49,489 nucleotides of DNA from Clostridia bacterium (GTDB lineage Bacteria; Bacillota; Clostridia; Christensenellales; Aristaeellaceae). Below, in pieces: positions 1-6,004 of this stretch. The notes beneath the pieces are model-generated. The model saw only the letters and a list, made by a program, of their open reading frames with translations, did not search any database and had not been told where the DNA came from. The position numbers were made by a program, and so were the translations under genes. The stretch lies in contig JAGBFR010000073.1 of NCBI GenBank assembly GCA_017936375.1, positions 1 to 49,489 on the forward strand. The letters are read 5' to 3'. Within the stretch, counting starts at the first letter, position 1; each line of letters begins with the position of its first letter.

Positions 1-269
1 AGAAGGACGACATTCATCTGGAACTGAACAACGGTTATCTGACCATCTCCACGGAGAAATCTTTGGAGAAGACCAACGAGAACAAGAAGGGCAAGATGCT
101 CCGTCAGGAGCGCTATTCGGGCGTGATGCAGCGCAGCTTCTTTGTGGGCGAGCACATGACAGAGGAGGACATCAAGGCTTCGTATGAAAGCGGTGTCCTG
201 CATATCATCTTCCCGAAGAAGGAGGCGCCGACGGTCCCCGAAAAGAAGAACATTCTGATTGAGGGCTAA
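1..269 (+). CDS. Hsp20 family small heat shock protein, C-terminal part (5' end outside window)
   Basis: The frame is open from the left edge (first full codon at 3) to a TAA at 267-269, giving the last 88 residues of an alpha-crystallin-type small heat shock protein, an ATP-independent holdase for unfolding proteins. Visible hallmarks are the beta-strand LNNGYLTIST, the segment RQERYSGVMQRSFFVGE, then IKASYESGVLHIIFPKKE, which is the conserved A-x-Y-x-x-G-V-L-x-I-x-x-P end of the crystallin domain, and a short tail. A TTG at 63 is in frame but is internal to the domain, so it is not the start. A terminator follows within 10 bases, so this is the last gene of its transcript. Confidence 0.88.
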   Translation, partial: KDDIHLELNNGYLTISTEKSLEKTNENKKGKMLRQERYSGVMQRSFFVGEHMTEEDIKASYESGVLHIIFPKKEAPTVPEKKNILIEG

Positions 270-276
270 CATCCAG

Positions 277-308
277 CACCCCGGCGGGTTAACCGACGGG
301 GTGTTTCT
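277..308 (+). terminator. Intrinsic terminator of the hsp20 gene
   Basis: CACCCCG (277-283) pairs with CGGGGTG (297-303), with an inner CGG/CCG pairing around GTTAA, followed by a short T-rich tract (304-308). Confidence 0.75.
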
Positions 309-427
309 GTAAGCAAAACAGAACCGGCCATGGCGCTCTGTGCTTCATGGCCTTTGTCATATCCATCAGATTCTCCTTGCCCACGCCGGATTTCTTCATC
401 ATTTCGGACTTGAGGTGCGTGTAGATA

Positions 428-456
428 TTGACACCCCCTCCACCGGGAGGTATAAT
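428..456 (+). promoter_or_regulatory. Perfect sigma-70/sigma-A promoter with a dyad in its spacer
   Basis: TTGACA (428-433) and TATAAT (451-456) are separated by exactly 17 bases, a consensus vegetative promoter. The spacer contains CCTCC (437-441) and GGAGG (446-450), a perfect inverted repeat centred between the boxes, which could be an operator. It drives the mini unit at 488-660. Confidence 0.8.
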
Positions 457-487
457 ACCCACAAAATCCTGAAAGGAGCGCACGGCA

Positions 488-589
488 ATGACCATCTTCA
501 CCGCCAATATGATGAATATGAAGTCCGGCATGGAGTATGAATTCCGCCCGGTCTGCTTTGCCGTACGCTTCAGCAGCCTGACCCGATAA
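488..589 (+). CDS. Candidate 33-residue small protein, methionine-rich
   Basis: ATG at 488 lies 9 bases after an AAAGGAG ribosome binding site (471-477) and 32 bases after a perfect -10 box. The frame encodes 33 residues (starting MTIFTANMMNMKSG, five Met, one Cys, ending in SSLTR) and stops with TAA at 587-589; a strong terminator follows at 616. Promoter, Shine-Dalgarno, ORF and terminator form a complete monocistronic unit, which argues that it is expressed. I recognise no family and predict no membrane helix or signal peptide. It could be a small regulatory protein or toxin, or the transcript itself may be the functional product as a small RNA. Confidence 0.5.
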   Translation: MTIFTANMMNMKSGMEYEFRPVCFAVRFSSLTR

Positions 590-615
590 AGGGAAGGGAA
601 AGAGACGATACACGA

Positions 616-660
616 CAGTGCAGGCCGGCGGATCACACCGGGGCCTGCACTGTTTTTGTT
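616..660 (+). terminator. Strong intrinsic terminator of the mini transcription unit
   Basis: CAGTGCAGGCC (616-626) and GGCCTGCACTG (642-652) form a perfect 11-bp stem followed by TTTTTGTTT. Confidence 0.85.
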
Positions 661-675
661 TAAGGAGGGAAGCGC

Positions 676-1248
676 ATGAATACACCCTTTGACGTCACCG
701 GCGTGACCATCCGCACGCCGCGCCTGATCCTGCGCCCGTTCAGGGAGGGGGATCTGGAGGACTTTTACGCCTATGCCCGCGTGGACGGCGTGGGGCAGAT
801 GGCAGGCTGGACGCCGCACCGCAGCATGGAGGAATCGCGTGAGATTCTCGCCATGTTCATGCGTGAGAAGAAGACCTTCGCGCTGGAATATGAGGGGAAG
901 GTCGTGGGCTCCCTGGGCGTCGAGCACTACAACGAGGGGCATTACCCGGAGCTGGCCGGGCTGAAGGGCCGGGAGATCGGCTACGTCCTCTCGAAGGATT
1001 ACTGGGGCAGAGGCCTGATGACGGAGGCCGTGCGCGCGGTGATCGGCTATCTCTTTGATGAGATCGGGCTGGATTTCATCATGGTCGGTCATTTCGATCA
1101 CAACAGCCGCTCGCGTCGGGTGATCGAGAAGTGCGGCTTCCAGTATGTCAAAACCACGGACTTTGAGACGCACTTCGGCACGGTCGAAAAGTCCCTGGAC
1201 TATATTCTATATCATCCGGAAAGGAGCGATCATCATGCTGACGCATAA
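676..1248 (+). CDS. GNAT family N-acetyltransferase (RimJ/RimL type)
   Basis: A 190-residue acyl-CoA-dependent N-acetyltransferase; substrate (protein N-terminus or small amine) cannot be read from sequence. The N-terminal TPRLILRPFREGDLEDFYAY is the typical RimJ-like opening (residues about 13-32). GREIGYVLSKDYWGRGLMTE (about 97-116) is motif A, containing the strand leading into the acetyl-CoA pyrophosphate loop (here W-G-R-G-L-M), and DHNSRSRRVIEKCGFQYV is motif B. The start ATG follows an AAGGAGGG site by 6 bases. It overlaps the next acetyltransferase gene by 14 bases, so the two are co-transcribed and translationally coupled. Confidence 0.85.
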   Translation: MNTPFDVTGVTIRTPRLILRPFREGDLEDFYAYARVDGVGQMAGWTPHRSMEESREILAMFMREKKTFALEYEGKVVGSLGVEHYNEGHYPELAGLKGREIGYVLSKDYWGRGLMTEAVRAVIGYLFDEIGLDFIMVGHFDHNSRSRRVIEKCGFQYVKTTDFETHFGTVEKSLDYILYHPERSDHHADA

Positions 1249-1798
1249 GGGCACGCAGCAGCTGGAGACGCGCAGGCTCATCCTGCGCAGGGTAAGGAGA
1301 GAGGACGCGCAGGCGATGTATGACAACTGGGCGTCGGAGGAGCAAGTGACGAAGTACCTCACATGGCCGACCTATCCGTCGGTCGAACCGGCGCACTTCA
1401 TCACGGATCTGTGGGCAAAGTCGTATGAGAAGGAAGACTTCTACCAGTGGATGATCGTCCCGAAGGAGCTGGGGCAGCCCATCGGCACGATCAGCGTGGT
1501 CAGGCATGACGACGAGATCGCCAGCGCGGAGATCGGCTACTGCATCGGCAGCCGCTGGTGGGGGCAGGGGCTCATGCCCGAGGCGCTGCAGGCGGTGATC
1601 GATTATCTCTTCACCGAGGTTGGCATGAACCGCATCGAGGCGCGGCATGACGCGAATAACCCGAAATCCGGGCGTGTGATGGCAAAGTGCGGCATGACCT
1701 GCGAGGGCACGCACCGGCAGGCGGGCAGGAATAATCAGGGCGTGTGCGACGATGTGTACTACGCCATCCTGCGCAGTGACTGGGAGTCGGGAAAATAA
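1235..1798 (+). CDS. GNAT family N-acetyltransferase, tandem paralogue
   Basis: A 187-residue acetyltransferase of the same RimJ-like class as its upstream neighbour. The ATG at 1235 follows AAAGGAG (1220-1226) and overlaps the end of the preceding gene by 14 bases; the frame extends further upstream but without a better site. TRRLILRRVRREDAQAMYDN opens the domain, AEIGYCIGSRWWGQGLMPEA carries the acetyl-CoA binding loop, and ANNPKSGRVMAKCGM is the C-terminal motif. The two copies differ enough in the substrate-binding first third to suggest different acceptors. It is the last gene of this pair; the next promoter is at 1857. Confidence 0.85.
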   Translation: MLTHKGTQQLETRRLILRRVRREDAQAMYDNWASEEQVTKYLTWPTYPSVEPAHFITDLWAKSYEKEDFYQWMIVPKELGQPIGTISVVRHDDEIASAEIGYCIGSRWWGQGLMPEALQAVIDYLFTEVGMNRIEARHDANNPKSGRVMAKCGMTCEGTHRQAGRNNQGVCDDVYYAILRSDWESGK

Positions 1799-1856
1799 CC
1801 GGGGCAAAAAACGAGAGACGGACAGAATCGACCAAAAAAGAATCTGCATTCTATCC

Positions 1857-1884
1857 TTGCAATCCGTGAAGGGCCGTGTATAAT
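1857..1884 (+). promoter_or_regulatory. Promoter of the MATE remnant
   Basis: TTGCAA (1857-1862), 16-base spacer, TATAAT (1879-1884), about 55 bases before the ATG at 1940. Confidence 0.6.
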
Positions 1885-1939
1885 ACAGTACTGATGTTGT
1901 TATTTTGCACGGCGGGCTCTCGGCTCTGACGGAGGAAAC

Positions 1940-2136
1940 ATGAAAACAGGTTCCGGTTTGAATATGACCGCAGGCAGCCCGACGCGGCTGCTGATCCTCT
2001 TTGCCATACCGATGCTGATCGGCAATCTCTTTCAGCAGGCGTACAGCCTGGCGGATTCTGTGATTGTGGGGCAGGTGCTGGGCTGCGCTACGCGGCATGG
2101 AGAAAGAAGACGGCGGCTGCCGCACATGAATCATGA
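1940..2136 (+). pseudogene. MATE family efflux transporter, internal-deletion remnant
   Basis: The first 48 codons read as a normal MATE (NorM/DinF-like) N-terminus: basic leader, GSPTRLLILFAIPMLIGNLF as the first helix, QQAYSLADSVIVGQVLG as the next conserved segment. Immediately afterwards homology stops. In a different frame the following bases read LRYAAWRKKTAAAAHES-stop (TGA 2134-2136), which resembles a basic cytoplasmic C-terminal tail of this family. The simplest reading is a deletion of most of a roughly 1.3-kb gene, with the junction near 2085-2092, leaving promoter, start and terminator intact. No transporter can be made. The continuing original frame to 2395 runs through the terminator and has no meaning. 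Confidence 0.7.
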
Positions 2137-2173
2137 ACAGGGTTCCTGCTGTCTGGCGGGAACCCTGTTTTGT
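2136..2173 (+). terminator. Intrinsic terminator of the MATE remnant
   Basis: AACAGGGTTCC (2136-2146) pairs perfectly with GGAACCCTGTT (2159-2169), followed by TTTTG-TCT. Confidence 0.8.
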
Positions 2174-2209
2174 CTGATGAATTCAGAAAAATGCGGCAGG
2201 AGGAGAGCG

Positions 2210-2238
2210 TTGACATGGGAAATTGAAGGATATATAAT
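2210..2238 (+). promoter_or_regulatory. Consensus promoter of the TIR gene
   Basis: TTGACA (2210-2215), 17-base spacer, TATAAT (2233-2238): a full-consensus vegetative promoter 68 bases before the ATG at 2307. Confidence 0.8.
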
Positions 2239-2306
2239 CAAAGTATATGATCATCGGCATTGTCAGGTGAAGACGGTGCGGATGACAGGAAGGCAGGGGA
2301 TGTCCT

Positions 2307-5114
2307 ATGGCAGAAAAGCGCGTACCGGACAAGGCGGAGCGCACGGTGAAAAAGTATGCCGCATTCATCTCCTACCGGCATCTATCGCCGGATAAGGAGA
2401 TCGCTCAGGCGCTGCATACCATGCTCGAGCACAATCAGGTGCGGCCGAACAGGCACGCGCCCAGAAACATCCGCCCGGTCTTCCTTGATACGGGCGAGCT
2501 GCCGATCCTTGAGGATCTGGACGCGGGCATTCTGGAGGCGCTGGAAAATTCCGAGTGCCTGTATGTGATCTGCTCGCCGAATCTGCCGCTGTCCAAGTAC
2601 TGCATGCGGGAGATTGACTACTTCAAGAAGATCCACGGCGGCAGCACGCGGCGCATCTACACGCTGCTGGTCGCGGGCGAGCCGGGGGAATCCTTCCCGC
2701 CGAGCCTGCGCAGCCAGACGAAGCTCGTCAAGGGCGAGGACGGCGTGGAGCGCGCGGAGACGGTGGAGTGCGAGCCGCTCTTTGCCGATGTGCGCGCGCC
2801 GTCCCTCCGCGAGTCGATCAGAAAGCTCCGCAGGACGGAGTATCTGCGCCTTGCGGCGGCCTACTACGGCTGCAGCTATGACGAGCTCTACAAGCGCCGC
2901 CTGCGCTGGATGATCCGCGTCGGCGCGATGGCTGCGGCCGGCATGCTGGCTGTGGCCGGCGGCTTCAGGCTCTATGCGCATGTGCGCAATCTGCAGTATG
3001 ACGCGGCGAAGGCGGCGACCTACGCCTCCTACGCGCAGGAGGCTGCGCAGGAGGGGGACGAGCTGCTGGCGCTCACCCTCTGCGAGGAGGGGTGGGAGGC
3101 CGCGCGCTCCAGCGGATCGCAGCAGTACATGACCGCCCTGCGGAGCGCTGCGCTGCAGCATGATTACAAGCAGCGGGCGCTGCCCGTCTCCCCGGTGACG
3201 CAGGTAAAATACACCGGAGAGATGTCGGAGGTCTTCTACATCAGCGAGGACGGCTCCAAGGCCATCACCGACTCGGACAATATCTTCCAGATCAGCGACA
3301 CGAAGACGGGCGAGGTGCTGCTGCGCCGGCCGACGGACTCTGTCGCTCTGGATGCAGAGAATATCAGCCACTACGTGACCGTGGAGGCTGTGCAGGATGC
3401 GGACGGGGTCTTCCATGACACGATGACCCTGCGCCTGCTGGCGGACAACAGCATCGTGGGCAGCTTCCCCTTCCGGCTGACGCAGACGAGGACGCCGAAG
3501 TACAAGCTCCTTGATCTCACGCGCGATCACAGCGTGATGGCGCTGTCGGACAGCAACGAAATCGTGGCCTATATGGACGCCGAGGGGCGGCAGCTGACGC
3601 AGGCGGAGGCCGAGGCGCGGATGCAGGATGCGCCTGTGCCGCAGGCGGAGGACGCGCCCTTCTACGTCGCCGCAGGAAAGCGGAAGAAGCCGCCGGCAGT
3701 CAAAAACAGCGCGGGCGAAACGATGCTTGAGCTGCAGACGGGCGCGGTCACGGCCTTCTCGCCGGACTATGCGCACTTTGCTGTCATCACGGACGGCGTG
3801 CTGCAGGTCTATGAGACGGAGGGGTTCGCCCGGATCGCGGAATGTGCGGTTGGCGGGGACATGATCCAGAAGATGCACCTGCTGCGGGATTCGTGCTACG
3901 CCCTGTGCGTCTACAGGACGCAGGATTGGTGGTGGCGTACGGAGATTATCGACTGGCGCACGGGCGAGATTGCCGCGCAGATGGGCGGCGACGCGGTGGC
4001 CAGCGCCACGGACAACGCCTTCTACAGCATGGACGACGGCGTGATGACGCGCTACATTTACAATGACATGGAGGAGGGCGCGGTGCGGCGCATCCTCGCG
4101 CAGCGCGGGGATCTCTGCCTCGCGGCGGGCGAGGGCGAGACCGTGCTGGCGGATACGAGCGGGGAGCGCATTCTCGCGCGGATTCCCTGTTCTGATCCCA
4201 AGCATTATGCTGCGGCGCAGGATCTCTCCCGCCTGCTGCTTGAAACGGAGGATGGCCTCGCCTGCTATGATGCGAAGGGGCAGCGCCTCTTTGCGGCCGC
4301 CGACGCGGAGGGGATCTTCGCCCTCTCGGCGGACGGCAGCCTCGCCGCGTGGCTGGATGCGCAGGGCGGCGTGCAGGTCGTCTCTGCCGCGGATGGAGCG
4401 GCGCGCTATGCCGTCCCCGCCGAGGCGATTGAGCGGGCGGGCTGGCTGAATGCGCTGGCTGTCGGGCCGGACGGGCTCTGCGCCGCGGGCAGCGACGGCG
4501 CGCTCTGGCTGCCCGAGGGCGGCAAAGAGGCTGTGTGGCTGGGCGAGTACGACGGTGCGACGCTCTATGAGGACGGCATGCTGATCCTTGAGAGCGGCAT
4601 GGCGTATGTGATGGACTTTGCCGTCTACGACGTCAAGAAGCAGGCGATGGTCTGCCGCCCGCAGGAGAATACGGGCGAGTGGGCGTATTCGCCGAAGACG
4701 GGCTTCCTCGCCCGCCGGACAGAGACGAGCGGCAGCCATCCCGCGCTGGAGATGGAGGTCATGAGGATCGCGGATGGAAAGGCGCAGAGCCTTGGCCGCC
4801 TTGCGCTGGAGGATCTCTATCTGACCTCGTTCTATATGGACTCCGCCGGGGAATACCTGAGCGTGACGGCGGGGGATGTGACCTCGGTCTACAGGCTGCG
4901 CGATCTGTCGCTGCAGCTGCGCACGGCGGATGCGCCGGTGTATTATGAAGACGGGCGCTTCTGGTCCGGCGTGCTGCACGGGGCGAAGACATACTGCGCG
5001 CCGATGCTCGAGGGCGACGCGCTGCACGAGGCTGCCCTCTCCGCCATCACGGGCACGGCGGGTCAGCGGACGCTCTCCCTTGAGGAGCGGGCGCGCTTCT
5101 CCTTTGAGGAATAA
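2307..5114 (+). CDS. TIR-domain, single-span membrane protein with large C-terminal beta-rich ectodomain
   Basis: A 935-residue protein. Residues about 15-180 are a TIR domain: KYAAFISYRH is strand A with the box 1 motif, FLDTGELP the BB region, and LYVICSPNLPLSKYCMREID the segment with Glu102 at the position of the catalytic glutamate of NAD-cleaving TIR enzymes. One membrane helix follows at about 202-220 (RVGAMAAAGMLAVAGGF), preceded by KRRLRW, so the TIR side should be cytoplasmic. Just after the helix is an alpha-helical AQEGDELLALTLCEEGWEAA segment, then about 650 residues of repeated beta strands suggestive of WD40/PQQ-like propellers (inference). It starts a likely operon with two secreted proteins (gaps of 54 and 20 bases). 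The role is unknown; a sensor or NADase-signalling protein is the natural hypothesis. A nonenzymatic scaffold is the alternative. Confidence 0.75.
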   Translation: MAEKRVPDKAERTVKKYAAFISYRHLSPDKEIAQALHTMLEHNQVRPNRHAPRNIRPVFLDTGELPILEDLDAGILEALENSECLYVICSPNLPLSKYCMREIDYFKKIHGGSTRRIYTLLVAGEPGESFPPSLRSQTKLVKGEDGVERAETVECEPLFADVRAPSLRESIRKLRRTEYLRLAAAYYGCSYDELYKRRLRWMIRVGAMAAAGMLAVAGGFRLYAHVRNLQYDAAKAATYASYAQEAAQEGDELLALTLCEEGWEAARSSGSQQYMTALRSAALQHDYKQRALPVSPVTQVKYTGEMSEVFYISEDGSKAITDSDNIFQISDTKTGEVLLRRPTDSVALDAENISHYVTVEAVQDADGVFHDTMTLRLLADNSIVGSFPFRLTQTRTPKYKLLDLTRDHSVMALSDSNEIVAYMDAEGRQLTQAEAEARMQDAPVPQAEDAPFYVAAGKRKKPPAVKNSAGETMLELQTGAVTAFSPDYAHFAVITDGVLQVYETEGFARIAECAVGGDMIQKMHLLRDSCYALCVYRTQDWWWRTEIIDWRTGEIAAQMGGDAVASATDNAFYSMDDGVMTRYIYNDMEEGAVRRILAQRGDLCLAAGEGETVLADTSGERILARIPCSDPKHYAAAQDLSRLLLETEDGLACYDAKGQRLFAAADAEGIFALSADGSLAAWLDAQGGVQVVSAADGAARYAVPAEAIERAGWLNALAVGPDGLCAAGSDGALWLPEGGKEAVWLGEYDGATLYEDGMLILESGMAYVMDFAVYDVKKQAMVCRPQENTGEWAYSPKTGFLARRTETSGSHPALEMEVMRIADGKAQSLGRLALEDLYLTSFYMDSAGEYLSVTAGDVTSVYRLRDLSLQLRTADAPVYYEDGRFWSGVLHGAKTYCAPMLEGDALHEAALSAITGTAGQRTLSLEERARFSFEE

Positions 5115-5168
5115 GCCGGCGGGGCCGGAATCTGATTCAAATGATCGTACGGAAAGGATGAACCTGCG

Positions 5169-5984
5169 ATGAAGAAATGGTTTGCTGTGGTGCTTGCGGC
5201 GCTGCTTGTCTGCGCGGCCTCCCTGTGTTCGGCGGAGAACATCACCCTCCCGCTGGTGGAGCGGCTTGGCCCTGCTGTCAAGGCAGATACCATCACCTCC
5301 CAGGAGGAGGGACGCGTTGTGGTCGTCTATGAGCCGGCGGACGAAAGCTCGCTTGACGAATTCCTGATGATGGCGCCGATGTGCGGCGTCTATCCGATGG
5401 AAATGGAGCTGGATCCGTCCTCGACGCTTGAGGCGTATTTCCTCATCGGGCCGGGCACGGCGCTCGACGGCTATATCATCTACGCGCCGGAGGATCAGCA
5501 GCTGTGCATCGATTTTGCGCTGCCGGCGGGGGATATTTACATCCTCAATGAAAGCAGCGCCGAGGCGCTTCGCTACATGTACGATTATGATATGAAGCTC
5601 CCCGCCGATGCGACCGGCAATGTCGCGCCGCAGTTCTACGCGGTGATGAATCGTCAGCCGTTCTATGATGGCGTGATGGGCGATGCGGCCTTTGCCTTCG
5701 ACGGCGCAAGCTGCTGGACGGAATGGTACGACGAGGTTGAGCCGGGCAAGATGGGCGAATATGCGACGATCATGGGCCTGTTCGGCTTTTCTGCGGAAGT
5801 CGATCTGTATGACATGAACGAGTATGGCGCGATCAGCACCGTGCTGCTCCGCTTTGACAATGGCGATGCGCAGGTGCTCGTGCTCTACAACACGGCGGAG
5901 AAGACCGCGACGGTCTATTATGAGCCGGGCGTGACGTATCATCTGCTCGACGGCGGCGATCTGAACGACATCCTGCCGCAGTGA
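5169..5984 (+). CDS. Secreted protein of unknown function
   Basis: A 271-residue protein with a Sec signal peptide (MKKWFAVVLAALLVCAASLCSA, cleavage likely after residue 22). I do not recognise the mature part. It is acidic, lacks further membrane helices and looks like an alpha/beta or beta-sandwich domain, with a C-terminal section of alternating strands (VLLRFDNGDAQVLVLYNT). There is no obvious lipobox. It starts 54 bases after the TIR gene with an AAGGA site, and stops 20 bases before the transglutaminase-like gene, so the three form a probable operon. The mature protein may act with the extracytoplasmic part of the TIR protein; this is inference from position only. Confidence 0.65.
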   Translation: MKKWFAVVLAALLVCAASLCSAENITLPLVERLGPAVKADTITSQEEGRVVVVYEPADESSLDEFLMMAPMCGVYPMEMELDPSSTLEAYFLIGPGTALDGYIIYAPEDQQLCIDFALPAGDIYILNESSAEALRYMYDYDMKLPADATGNVAPQFYAVMNRQPFYDGVMGDAAFAFDGASCWTEWYDEVEPGKMGEYATIMGLFGFSAEVDLYDMNEYGAISTVLLRFDNGDAQVLVLYNTAEKTATVYYEPGVTYHLLDGGDLNDILPQ

Positions 5985-6004
5985 GGCTGAAAGGAGCTGT
6001 GCTC

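Noticed and set aside
340-540. Plus-strand 66-codon frame upstream of the mini unit
   Set aside because: It runs through the promoter and into the 33-codon ORF in another frame, has no ribosome binding site and odd His-rich composition.
289-1173. Minus-strand open frame of 294 codons, with LKSEMMKKSGVGKENLMDMT at its 3' part
   Set aside because: Most of it is antisense to the well-supported acetyltransferase gene. The part over 300-420 looks faintly protein-like and could be a gene remnant, but it has no start, no site and no recognisable family.
2137-2395. Continuation of the MATE start frame to 2395
   Set aside because: It passes through the terminator hairpin and the TIR promoter and carries no family motif after codon 48.
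2382-5942. Minus-strand frame of 1186 codons opposite the TIR gene
   Set aside because: Arg/His/Ala-rich shadow caused by GC bias at third positions; no domain, no start signal.
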